From Sediminibacterium sp. (lineage in GTDB: Bacteria > Bacteroidota > Bacteroidia > Chitinophagales > Chitinophagaceae), in the NCBI RefSeq assembly GCF_030695065.1, contig NZ_JAUYTR010000023.1, positions 372,001 through 436,000 on the forward strand: a stretch of 64,000 nucleotides of DNA. The letters are read 5' to 3'. Both the position numbers and the translations under genes were made by a program. Below, in pieces: positions 10,201-18,352 of the stretch. The notes below the pieces were generated by a model, which saw nothing but the letters and a program-made list of their open reading frames with translations, did not search any database and was not told the origin of the DNA. How positions within the stretch are numbered: the stretch's first letter is position 1; every line of letters starts with the position of its first letter.

Positions 10201-10433
10201 TTGCTATATCCAACAGATGAAAAAACTAATGTTACACTTTTTTGTGGTACACTAATACTATAACTACCTGTTCCGTTGGATGCAGTAGCTATTTTGGTTC
10301 CTTTTGCAATTACAGAAACGCCTTCTAAGGGCTTTCCATCAGCGCCAGTAACGACACCTTTAATAACCACTGATTGAGCAAGTAGTCCATCTGCAATTAA
10401 AAGCAGAATTAAAGCAAGCAAGCAATTTTTCAT
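7299..10433 (-). CDS. SusC/RagA-family TonB-dependent outer-membrane transporter
   Basis: A 1044-residue TonB-dependent importer. Order of parts: signal peptide (ending LLAQ, residue 20); carboxypeptidase-regulatory-like beta-sandwich (VIKGVVTGADGKPLEGVSV); TonB-box region EEVVVIGYATQRKKDVTGS; plug with IRGNNSITQDNSPLYVVDG; then a 22-strand barrel ending in Phe (FGANISF), as needed for BamA insertion. The plug signature GARGANGVIIITTKKGK is typical. It lies 31 bases downstream of the GH88 gene and directly upstream of susD. It uses TonB energy to bring oligosaccharides into the periplasm for GH88. Confidence 0.96.
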   Translation of the reverse strand: MKNCLLALILLLIADGLLAQSVVIKGVVTGADGKPLEGVSVIAKGTKIATASNGTGSYSISVPQKSVTLVFSSVGYSNREILVEKSTTLNISLKETITEDEEVVVIGYATQRKKDVTGSVAKVNVQDLDKAPVRSFDEALAGRVAGVQVSSESGQPGSGINIVIRGNNSITQDNSPLYVVDGFPIENQDNNIINPKDIESIEVLKDASATAIYGARGANGVIIITTKKGKEGPAVISFDASYGVQNNLRKIPMMSAYDFVKYQIEYDPTPVSPTNFPSPTQVYLANGKTLDDYKSVKGTDWQDLVLRQAPMANYNLSIRGGNAQTKYSISGSVLNQDGIMIGSGYKRYQGRVVLDQTVNSKLKVGINANYSSLQQSGISPSQSVFAFSHNIMVAVWGARPVTPNVDDIENVLQDPSIDPANDYRVNPVINLNNLVRENKTKSLGVNAYAEYAIIPSLKLRMSLGFVDNMRENDVFNNSRTQYGFPGSANGVNGSITFNKFNSWLSENTLTWDKKFNKHQINLLGGFTAQGAKTATYGISADKLPNENLGLSGLDEGNLLPVTATSSLWTMASVLSRLNYSYDSKYLLTASFRADGSSKFSSANHWSYFPSAAASWRFSNEKFANNLKFLSDGKLRVSYGVTGNNRVGDFAYLTTYGLPIGNSYVFNNSYASGIVPTVLGNTDLKWETTKQTDIGLDLGFLNQRILLTVDYYKKTTSNLLLFASLPTSTGFDRAFKNVGSVENQGFEFTLTTLNIKNKNFSWSSNFNITLTGSGSRVLGLAENQNFLLSSINWDNGWRNTPAYIARVGQPLGQMYGYLSDGVYQIADFDQPTPGNYVLKTTVPTNGNTRANIRPGDIKYKDLNGDLVVNANDYTVIGNGVPKHIGGFSNNFTYKDFDLNIFFQWSYGNDILNNNRLLFEGNGVNRLNFNQFAGYANRWSPDNQNSTIHRTRGYFGGGYSSSLVEDGSFLRLKTVSLGYNLNGSVLKRLKIRGFRVYVSAQNLITWTKYTGMDPEVSAYHSALTPGFDYSTYPRARTITFGANISF

Positions 10434-10464
10434 ATATAATGTTTAGCAATTAAAAAAAGTTGAT

Positions 10465-11736
10465 TTATGGGGCACTAATTTTGGTGAGTTGATTATTTCG
10501 CAATAACGCTTCAAGAAAATAATAGTCTGCATATACAAGAGGTACATCAATTTCATTACCGTGCGGAAAACTTCCAACTGAATGTTTAAGAATAAAATAC
10601 CCATTGGTACCAGTATCTGCCAAATAGGCTGAAGAGGATAGGGTATTGATGGTAGATAAGGCAAAGTCTTTATACTCTTTTCCGTTGATCCCTAACTGTT
10701 CACTTAACTCAAACAAAGCAGAGCTAACAATTGCAGCAGAAGAAACATCTCTTGGAATATAGCTAAATAAATTAGGATTGTATTTCCAGTCTGGAGTGAA
10801 CCCTTTTTGATTAACATTAAAATCCCAATAAGGAATTTTATCTGATGGAAGATTTGGGTGGTTGATGTAAAAATTAGCCATTCCTTTTGCAGCTTCCAAG
10901 AAGCGAACGTCTTGCGTTTCTCTGTAAATCATTGTAAATCCATAAATTCCCCAAGCTTGTCCACGAGCCCAAGTTGAATTATCAGCATATCCCTGACAGG
11001 TTTGCCTATTCAATACTTTTCCAGTAACCGAATCATAATTAACCACATGATAAGAGCTATAATCTTTTCGAACGTGATTTTTTAAAGTTGCTTCTGCATG
11101 CTTGATAGCAACGTTTCTGTAGATTGGATCTCCAGTTTCTTTTGTAGCAAAGAAAAGTAATTCAAGATTCATTAAGTTATCCATAATAACAGGATAATAC
11201 CAAACAGTTTTACCATCCCATGAAGCACGATAATCCCAAGATTTGATGCTGCCTACCGTTGGATTAAACCTTGAAATCAACGATTTAGCTGATTGAATTA
11301 ATATGTCTTTATATTTTTTGTTTTGGGTGATTCTATAAGCATTTCCGTAACTACAATACATCATGAAGCCTAGGTCATGGTGGCTTTTGTTGAACTGATT
11401 ACTCTCTAAGCTTTCCGTCCACCTTAAAGCCTCTTTTTTAAAATTAGCATCTTGGGTATACTCATATAAATACCAAAGATTACCAGGCCAGAATCCTCCA
11501 GTCCAGTCGTCAATGGACACATATTTAGTATTCCCATTTTTATCGGTTGTTCTAGGATAGTTCTTAAGTTCAGAGGAGTGCTTAAGCATTTGACTATACT
11601 GCTGTTTTGCAACTTCCATCACTTCTTTTATAGGCTTCGCTTTGTTGTCGGTATTTTCAATAAAAACAAAAGCAAAGGAAAAGGTGATAAGAACAAACAG
11701 AACAATCGTTCTGTAGAGCGTCTTTTTTAACTGCAT
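10465..11736 (-). CDS. GH88 unsaturated glucuronyl hydrolase
   Basis: Hydrates and releases the 4,5-unsaturated uronic acid from the non-reducing end of lyase products. It has 423 residues with an N-terminal hydrophobic segment (about 8-26), so it is periplasmic or membrane-anchored. Catalytic landmarks of unsaturated glucuronyl hydrolase are present: SHHDLGFM with Asp121 and VIMDNLMNLELL with Asp186, matching the Asp pair of the characterised Bacillus enzyme. NSTWARGQAWGIYGF lines the alpha/alpha-barrel site. First gene of the susC operon; the 96-base gap before it separates it from the regulators. Preference for galacturonan, glucuronan or glycosaminoglycan products cannot be read from sequence. 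Confidence 0.9.
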   Translation of the reverse strand: MQLKKTLYRTIVLFVLITFSFAFVFIENTDNKAKPIKEVMEVAKQQYSQMLKHSSELKNYPRTTDKNGNTKYVSIDDWTGGFWPGNLWYLYEYTQDANFKKEALRWTESLESNQFNKSHHDLGFMMYCSYGNAYRITQNKKYKDILIQSAKSLISRFNPTVGSIKSWDYRASWDGKTVWYYPVIMDNLMNLELLFFATKETGDPIYRNVAIKHAEATLKNHVRKDYSSYHVVNYDSVTGKVLNRQTCQGYADNSTWARGQAWGIYGFTMIYRETQDVRFLEAAKGMANFYINHPNLPSDKIPYWDFNVNQKGFTPDWKYNPNLFSYIPRDVSSAAIVSSALFELSEQLGINGKEYKDFALSTINTLSSSAYLADTGTNGYFILKHSVGSFPHGNEIDVPLVYADYYFLEALLRNNQLTKISAP

Positions 11737-11770
11737 ATTGGCAAGCTTTTTTCGTTAAATGACCAATACA

Positions 11771-11826
11771 CAAATCTTAACAATCTCTTTAAAACAAAAG
11801 GGGTAGAAATATCTTGAAATAGGGGT
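11771..11826 (-). promoter_or_regulatory. Candidate regulator site and promoter for the GH88-susCD operon
   Basis: On the minus strand two ACCCC cores followed by A/T-rich tails (ACCCCTATTT and ACCCCTTTTG) lie in direct repeat 22 bases apart, the plus-strand GGGGT cores being at 11800-11804 and 11822-11826. A 22-base spacing puts them on the same DNA face, as expected for a dimeric AraC-type regulator. Downstream, TAAGATTTG (11771-11779) loosely resembles the TAnnTTTG -7 box with one extra base. Position between the regulator gene and the operon fits, but binding is inference. Confidence 0.42.
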
Positions 11827-11832
11827 TGTTTT

Positions 11833-12618
11833 TTATTTTATTGCAGAATCTGACCCCTTTTCGTATTCGGTTAAGTATTCAGATGGAGATTTTCCATAAA
11901 ATCTTTTAAACTCTTTACTGAAATACTTTCGATCATTAAATCCAACTTTCCAAGCAATTTCAGAAATATTCAACTTATCTTTTATAAGTAAATTAGCTGC
12001 TCTTTTAAGGCGCAAAGATTTTATAAACTCTCCAATAGGAATTTTTACCAATGCACTAAACTTTTTATAGAGAACAGCCTTACTCATGCCTAACTCCTTT
12101 GATAAAACTGGCACACTAAAATTTGGCTCCTCTAAGTTTTCGTCAACTATAGCCATTAGTCTTTCCATAAATTTTTTATCAACAGTACCAACTTCTACAT
12201 CTAACGGTTCTAAAAATATTTTCTGACTATAGTGCTGCCTTAATGATTCCTTTGATTTTAAAATATTGGTGATATAGTTTTGCAAGACAAGTACACTAAA
12301 AGGCTTGCTAATATAAATGTCTGCCCCGCTTTCAAGTCCTTCAATTTGGTGTTCCTCGGCTGCTCTTGCGGTAAGCATAATCACAGGGATATGACTAGTT
12401 CTTTCGTCCTTTTTCAAGTTTTTACAAAACTCGTTGCCGTCCATTTCAGGCATCATCACATCGGTAACAATCAAATCTGGTAGCTCGTTCACCGCAATTT
12501 CCCAACCTTTCTTGCCATCTGGCGCTTCATATAATTCATAAAGATGCTCTAGGCAGTTTTTGATAAAACCCCTTAGTTCATCATTGTCTTCAATAATCAA
12601 AATTTTTTTGTTTCCCAT
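11833..12618 (-). CDS. Response regulator with AraC-type DNA-binding domain (HTCS output half)
   Basis: Receiver domain (about residues 4-118) with acidic pocket IIEDND, phospho-acceptor Asp53 in DLIVTDVMMPEMDG, and the conserved Lys in SKPF; then an AraC helix-turn-helix pair (about 160-255) ending NDRKYFSKEFKRFYGKSPSEYL. These are the last two domains of a Bacteroidota hybrid two-component system, here encoded separately from the kinase. I chose the ATG at 12618 (MGNKKILIIEDN) over an in-frame TTG at 12642, because it begins right at the receiver. It starts 16 bases after the kinase stop in another frame. It presumably activates the GH88-susCD operon immediately downstream. Confidence 0.9.
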   Translation of the reverse strand: MGNKKILIIEDNDELRGFIKNCLEHLYELYEAPDGKKGWEIAVNELPDLIVTDVMMPEMDGNEFCKNLKKDERTSHIPVIMLTARAAEEHQIEGLESGADIYISKPFSVLVLQNYITNILKSKESLRQHYSQKIFLEPLDVEVGTVDKKFMERLMAIVDENLEEPNFSVPVLSKELGMSKAVLYKKFSALVKIPIGEFIKSLRLKRAANLLIKDKLNISEIAWKVGFNDRKYFSKEFKRFYGKSPSEYLTEYEKGSDSAIK

Positions 12619-12634
12619 ATTAATAAATTGGGCA

Positions 12635-15600
12635 CTACTCAACTATTGTGAAATTACCATCAAAATGATTATATCCTTTTTGTAAGTTAATTATAAAACA
12701 GGTTTCATTAGATCCTGTGTCTTTATTTATGCTAGAATAAAAACTAAGTTTTCCTTTATGCAATTCTATCAAAGCTTTTGAAAAAGCCAAACCAATGCCT
12801 GATCCAATATGTTTCAAGCTACCCGTATCGGCCTGATAATAATTATTAAATATCTTACTATGTGCTTCTGGTGGAATTCCAATGCCATTGTCAGAGATTT
12901 TTATCTCTATAAACTCAGGAGTAGATTCCAACAAATCAACTGAAACAATACCCCCGTCAGCGGTAAACTTTAAAGCATTAGATAACAAATTTGAAAGCAC
13001 AATTTCCATGTAATGTGAATCAAAATACAAGGGGATATTTTCTTTTGAAGAATTAAAAGTATACGCAATTTTTTTTGCATCAGCTTCGTTGATGAATTTT
13101 TCAAATTGTCCTTTTGCAAATGCTACAATATTTGAGCAGCTAATAGTTAGATGAGTATGACCTGATTCTGCTTTTCTAAAATCAAGCAATTGGTTTGTCA
13201 ACCTCAAAAGTCGATCCGCATTTCCCTTAATGGTCAATAATAACTTTTGAACTTGCCCATTTTGAGACAATAACCCAGATAGCATTTCAACTGGACCCAT
13301 GATTAAAGTTAGGGGTGTTCTTATTTCATGAGAAATATGGGTAAAAAAGTCCATTTTCATCTGATGCAATTCTTGTTGTTTAACATTTACTAAATGTTCA
13401 TAACGTAGTTTTCGTTTTAGAGCAATACGAGATGAAATAAAAAATATAATGGAGAAAGAAATTAACGAAATAACTAGAACATATAAAGTATATGCCCACC
13501 ATGTTTTCCATGGCGGCGGAAGAATGGTTATTTGAATGACTAAAGGAGATTCAGTCCATACACCATCATTATTAGAAGCCTTGATGTATAAATTATAATT
13601 TCCTGATGGAACATTGGTAAACGCTGCTTTCTGATCGTTGGTGTAAATCCAATCTTTATTGTATCCTTCCAGCAGATACGCCGACTTGTTCTTATATGAT
13701 TTAATAAAGTTTATTACAGCGTATTCAATTGAAATTACATTCTCATTGTAATTCAATATTAAATTATTGGTTTGCGAAATATCTTTAGATAAAATACCAG
13801 ATGAATCAAAACTGTTAATCGGCTGACCATTGATCATTAAACCTGTAAATATTATTTCAGGGGCTTTTAAGTTCAAGGAAATTTTTTTTGGATCAAATTC
13901 AACCAATCCATTGTGCGTTCCAAATAAAAGGTTTCCTTGCTTATCCTTTAAAAAAGAGCGATAATTAAAAACGTTACCGGGCAACCCATCGTAAGTATTA
14001 AATGTATAAAACTTACTTCTATCAGGACCAAGAAAACTAAGGCCGTTATTAGTACTTACCCATAAATTATTTTCGTCATCAGCAACTATTCCAACAACCC
14101 TATTTCCAGCTAAACCATCTTTAACTGTGTACGTTTTAAACTGATTCGTTTCTCTATTAAATACAGATAAACCAGCATAAGTTCCCACCCAAATTTGATT
14201 TGACTTATCCTCCGCTATACAATTAATATAGTCCGATTTTAATTGGTCTTCATTATTACCTTTTAAAAAAATTCGTGTTTTGCCATCAATATTCGACAAA
14301 AGATTAATCCCTTTTTTTGTTCCAATCCAAATACTTTTTTGGGAGTCTTCAAATAAATAAGTAATAGATTCATTAGATAATACCTGCCCTTTGAAGAAAT
14401 TACTGAAAGTTTCAATTTTTCTATTAGCGCGACTAAAAATATCAATTCCACTTTCCTCAGTTCCTATCCAAATATTTTGCTTATCATCATACAAGAGAGC
14501 ATTTACTGCATTTGAACTAATAGTGTTTTTGCCTTTATTTCTGCCGAACTCAATTAGTTTTCGGCCAGTTTTATCAAGCACATTAACACCACCTCCACCA
14601 TGCATGGCAACCCATAAATTTTGTTGATCATCAATTATCAATGACTTAACTAGGTTAGAACTAAGCTTAGGTTTGTCGCTTTCATCGTAAATAATATTTT
14701 TGAATTGCCGTTTTTTCCTATCAAAATAATTAAGCCCTTCAGCTTCTGTTCCAATCCAAAGATTATTTTTTTGATCTTCCACAATTCCACTGATGATATT
14801 ACTACTAATGGAATTTTTGTTTATAGACTGCTGATGAATAATAAAGGGTGAGCTATTTGCTTCAATATAATTTAATCCTCCAAAAAAAGTGCCTACCCAG
14901 AGATTACCTTGCCTATCCTCCATTAATTGATAAACAGAATTTGAAGTAAGCGAATACTTATTTTCTGGATGATGAATAAAAGAAAAATGATTTCCTGCTT
15001 TTGGGGAAAACAAATCCAATCCTTTTAAAGAGCCTACCCAAATTTGTCCTAATTGATCTGTGTAAACTTTACGCACCACATTACTAAGTAGTTTTTGAGT
15101 ACCAATATTGTGCTGATAATGTTGGGTAATTTTAAAATCTTTATTGACTACAAAAACACCATTATTAGATGTTCCAATCCAATAATTGGTAAGGCTATCC
15201 CTCGTAACCGAAGTCACATCAAGCTTATTAAATATTGTCTTTTCAATTTTGTATTCTTCCTTCTTATTATCAATTGCCAGCTCAATAAGCCCCTTCGTAC
15301 TACCAATCAATATTTTACCATTATCGGAATCATAAGTACACGAAATATTTGCAAACGCTAATTCAGGATACTCATTCAATTGAATATGAATAAATAAAGT
15401 AGTATCATTTCTTAATACAGCTTTATTTAATCCCTTAGCTGTTCCTACCCAAATATTACCTTTTCGATCTTCATATAAAGTGTTTATCGAATTGTTCGAT
15501 ATACTGAAGGGATCATTGGGTGAATGAAATAAAAAGGAAAAAGAATCAGACCTATTGTCATATATATACAAACCGTTGTTGGTACCAATCCAAATTCTAT

Positions 15601-15892
15601 TTAAGCTATCAGATAATAAACAGGTAATTTTTACACTAGGTCCAATAGGATTTTCATTATAAAAGGACTTAAACACTTTAACCCTTTTACCATCAAACCG
15701 ATTTAGCCCATCCATAGTTCCAATCCACAAAAACCCTTTTTTATCTTGAGTAATAGACAACACAGATTCCGAAGACAATCCATCTTCAACCGAAAAACGA
15801 TTAAAATGAATATTATTCTGCCCTGAAATTTTGAGTGAAATAAATCCCAGTATAATTAGAAATAAAAGTTGGTTCTGTAATTTCTTGGGCAT
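12635..15892 (-). CDS. Propeller-type sensor histidine kinase (HTCS sensor half)
   Basis: A 1085-residue periplasmic-sensor kinase. Signal segment LLFLIILGFISLKISGQ, then about 700 residues of two-component-regulator propeller repeats (recurring GNLWVGT/QIWVGT strands) forming two beta-propellers, a Y_Y_Y domain (about 700-770), one membrane span near 800, HisKA with phospho-accepting His855 in THISHEIRTPL, and HATPase with NLLSNALKF, DNGIGIPPEA and GSGIGLAFSKA. The start is ATG 15892 rather than the longer frame from 15967, which would overlap the esterase gene and precede the signal peptide by 25 residues. The usual fused receiver and AraC domains are in the next gene. Confidence 0.93.
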   Translation of the reverse strand: MPKKLQNQLLFLIILGFISLKISGQNNIHFNRFSVEDGLSSESVLSITQDKKGFLWIGTMDGLNRFDGKRVKVFKSFYNENPIGPSVKITCLLSDSLNRIWIGTNNGLYIYDNRSDSFSFLFHSPNDPFSISNNSINTLYEDRKGNIWVGTAKGLNKAVLRNDTTLFIHIQLNEYPELAFANISCTYDSDNGKILIGSTKGLIELAIDNKKEEYKIEKTIFNKLDVTSVTRDSLTNYWIGTSNNGVFVVNKDFKITQHYQHNIGTQKLLSNVVRKVYTDQLGQIWVGSLKGLDLFSPKAGNHFSFIHHPENKYSLTSNSVYQLMEDRQGNLWVGTFFGGLNYIEANSSPFIIHQQSINKNSISSNIISGIVEDQKNNLWIGTEAEGLNYFDRKKRQFKNIIYDESDKPKLSSNLVKSLIIDDQQNLWVAMHGGGGVNVLDKTGRKLIEFGRNKGKNTISSNAVNALLYDDKQNIWIGTEESGIDIFSRANRKIETFSNFFKGQVLSNESITYLFEDSQKSIWIGTKKGINLLSNIDGKTRIFLKGNNEDQLKSDYINCIAEDKSNQIWVGTYAGLSVFNRETNQFKTYTVKDGLAGNRVVGIVADDENNLWVSTNNGLSFLGPDRSKFYTFNTYDGLPGNVFNYRSFLKDKQGNLLFGTHNGLVEFDPKKISLNLKAPEIIFTGLMINGQPINSFDSSGILSKDISQTNNLILNYNENVISIEYAVINFIKSYKNKSAYLLEGYNKDWIYTNDQKAAFTNVPSGNYNLYIKASNNDGVWTESPLVIQITILPPPWKTWWAYTLYVLVISLISFSIIFFISSRIALKRKLRYEHLVNVKQQELHQMKMDFFTHISHEIRTPLTLIMGPVEMLSGLLSQNGQVQKLLLTIKGNADRLLRLTNQLLDFRKAESGHTHLTISCSNIVAFAKGQFEKFINEADAKKIAYTFNSSKENIPLYFDSHYMEIVLSNLLSNALKFTADGGIVSVDLLESTPEFIEIKISDNGIGIPPEAHSKIFNNYYQADTGSLKHIGSGIGLAFSKALIELHKGKLSFYSSINKDTGSNETCFIINLQKGYNHFDGNFTIVE

Positions 15893-15906
15893 GAATAATA
15901 AACCTT

Positions 15907-16782
15907 TTAAAATTTTGTAGCAATCGAAGAAAATTGTAACAACCATTTTTGAAGATGATCCATCCAACTTTCATCTACTAGTGTATTAAGCATCCCAAAA
16001 CCATGCCCTCCTCTATGATATATATGCATTTCAGCAGATACCCCATTATTAATATAGGCTTTATGATATGCTATACTATTTTCAACAGATACATCTTTGT
16101 CATCGGAGCAATGCACTAAAAAAACAGGTGGAGACAATGGATGCACTAAACATTCAGCAGAATATTGTTGAATTAGTTCAACGCTGGGATTAAGACCAAT
16201 AAAACGATTCCTTGAGCCCAAATGAGTTATTTCATTAGAGAAACTGATAACTGGATATATAAGTATGGAGAAAAGAGGTGGCAATAATTTCAAATCATTC
16301 ATTCCATTATTTACACTACTTAATATAGAAGAGGCAATAGAAGCCAAATGTCCACCAGCAGAAAATCCCATTAATCCGATGCATGAAGGATTTAAGCCCC
16401 AATCATTGGCTCTTTCTTGAACTACGGAAAATGCTTTTTTAATATCAATTAAGGGTAGGGGAATTTTGCTATTAGCAATTTCCCCATGGGGCAGCCGATA
16501 TTTCAAAACAAAAACAGTTATTCCCCACTCATTTAATTTTTCTGCAACTTCATTTCCTTCAAGGTCAATAGCTAGTTTTTCATATCCGCCACCAGGACAG
16601 ATAATAATGGAAAGTTCATTTGCCTTTTGCGCTGGAACAAACACTTCCAACTTTGGAGTAAAAAGACCACTTATACATTTAACCCCATTGATGAAAAAGA
16701 CCGTTTCGTCAGGGGATTGACCTAATTGCGAAGAATCAGCATCTGGAAACAATAGAATCTCTTCTCTTTTATTATTGACCAT
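15907..16782 (-). CDS. Alpha/beta hydrolase, acetyl-esterase-like
   Basis: A 291-residue cytoplasmic hydrolase (no signal peptide) of the BD-FAE/acetylxylan-esterase-like type. The oxyanion-hole segment is IICPGGGYEKLA (60-71). The nucleophile is Ser141 in GFSAGG, the acid Asp227 or Asp228 in HCSDDKDV, and the base His260 in HRGGHGFGM, so the triad is complete. It lies 14 bases upstream of the sensor kinase and points the same way, so it probably belongs with the uronate locus. Removing acetyl groups from imported pectic sugars is a reasonable role, but the substrate is inference. Confidence 0.8.
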   Translation of the reverse strand: MVNNKREEILLFPDADSSQLGQSPDETVFFINGVKCISGLFTPKLEVFVPAQKANELSIIICPGGGYEKLAIDLEGNEVAEKLNEWGITVFVLKYRLPHGEIANSKIPLPLIDIKKAFSVVQERANDWGLNPSCIGLMGFSAGGHLASIASSILSSVNNGMNDLKLLPPLFSILIYPVISFSNEITHLGSRNRFIGLNPSVELIQQYSAECLVHPLSPPVFLVHCSDDKDVSVENSIAYHKAYINNGVSAEMHIYHRGGHGFGMLNTLVDESWMDHLQKWLLQFSSIATKF

Positions 16783-16866
16783 TGTTTTAGAAATACTGGG
16801 TTCAAATATTTATTATGATATTGGCTCGCTTGAAAATAGTGCAAAAAAGCAATCAATACAAATATA

Positions 16867-18320
16867 TCAGTTTCTAGTATGGGTGAATAAAATTCGAGCA
16901 CTCTCCTGTTTTACGAGTATCTCTCTTCGATGACCCCATATTTTATCTCTAGCAGCCTTGCCTGCAATAGTTGCATCCAAAATTGGAAAAGGATAATCTT
17001 TCCCAATGATAATATTGCAAAGTTGCTGCTCCATCAAACTCATTTTATGCGGTTCATGAATGAATGAATTTGGAATATTTTGTAATTCAGGTATCCATTG
17101 TTTAATAAAGATTCCTTCGGGATCATGGTCGCTGGATTGCTTAACAGGATTATAAATTCGAATAGTATTCACTCCAGTAGTACCAGCCTGCATTTGAAAT
17201 TGCGGATAATGAATACCTGGTTCATAATCTAAAAATTGTCTGGCCACATGATGAACGCCTTGTCTCCAATCTTGGTAAAGATGATGACATAAAAAAGAAA
17301 TCAGCATAGCGCGCATCCGGAAATTAATCCAACCCGTTGTAATTAAACAGCGCATACAAGCATCCACTAAGGGGAAACCAGTTTTTCCTTCTTCCCATGC
17401 TTTAATAAATAATTCATTTTTAGGATGCGCAAGTAATTCATATCCTTTGTTAATGCACTTAAATTCATAGTTTCCCTCCACTTCAAATTTTTGAATAAAA
17501 TGACAATGCCATTTTAATCTTGTGATGGCATTTTTAATAGGTCCTTTAAAATTGGAGATTTTTTGCGCTTCGTTCAATGCTTGATAAGCTTGCTTTACAC
17601 TTAGATTACCCCAACTGATATAAGGAGAAAGACGAGTGCAGCTTTTTCTGCTTTCGGCTGGCTTACTAATATGCTTACTATAGTTCATTCCTCGCTCTGC
17701 AATAAAGCTTTCGAGGTACTTGAACGCATTGTCTTCACCAGCGGGTTGAAATACAGATGGATAAACCTCAAGAGATTGTACAAATTCTATGGGCAAACAT
17801 TGACGCGGTTTAAAAGCGGAAGTTTGTTTTGGCTAAACTCATTGTTGATGATGGGGCTATGCATGGTAACATTCCATTTTTTATCCCAGTCTTTTCTGTT
17901 TCTGATTCCTCTAATAATTCCATCTCTTTGAAACTGCTGCCAAAGAATTTGATTGCTTGAACAAAATGTAGCAATCGCTTTATCTCTGTCGTAAGTTATT
18001 TGTGTGCCCGATTCCTGGTAACTAAAAATGGTTTGAAGTTTGTATTGTTCAGCTATCTCTTGAAAAGCTTCTGCCGCTTCTGCATAAAATAAATAGACTT
18101 GTCTATTGTAGTTGGCTAACTTTTTATTTAATGCTAGAATTGAATGGTACTGGAATTGTAAATGCCTTACACTGGTATCTGGATATTGAATGATAGATGG
18201 TTCAAACACAAAAACAATTAAATAAGGCAACCCGGCTTGCTCTGCCGCCTGCAATGCTGCATGATCTTGGGTTCTAAGGTCTCTTTTAAACCAGACGATA
18301 TTGATGGGTTGCTTATGCAA
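16867..18320 (-). pseudogene. Photolyase/cryptochrome-family gene split by a -1 frame break
   Basis: Two overlapping reading frames together make one photolyase-like protein of about 486 residues. The N-terminal part (18320-17787, 177 aa) is the photolyase alpha/beta domain, opening INIVWFKRDLRTQDHAAL. The C-terminal part (open to about 17815, 16867 end) is the FAD-binding helical domain with SPYISWGNLS, TGWINFRMRAMLISFL and IRIYNPVKQSSDHDPEG. Frame 0 stops at 17789-17787 while homology continues in the -1 frame. The switch lies at the T-run/A-run of 17808-17815, where one extra T would restore LPLFKPRQCLPIEF. Real mutation, base-call error or frameshifting are all possible. DNA repair versus blue-light signalling is not resolved. 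Confidence 0.85.
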
Positions 18321-18352
18321 TTTTATAAATTGAATAGATCATATTAGATTTG

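Noticed and set aside
12619..12642. TTG start giving an 8-residue extension of the response regulator
   Set aside because: The ATG at 12618 starts exactly at the receiver domain; the TTG would overlap the kinase stop.
15893..15967. 25-residue extension of the sensor kinase
   Set aside because: It precedes the signal peptide and overlaps the esterase gene end by 61 bases.
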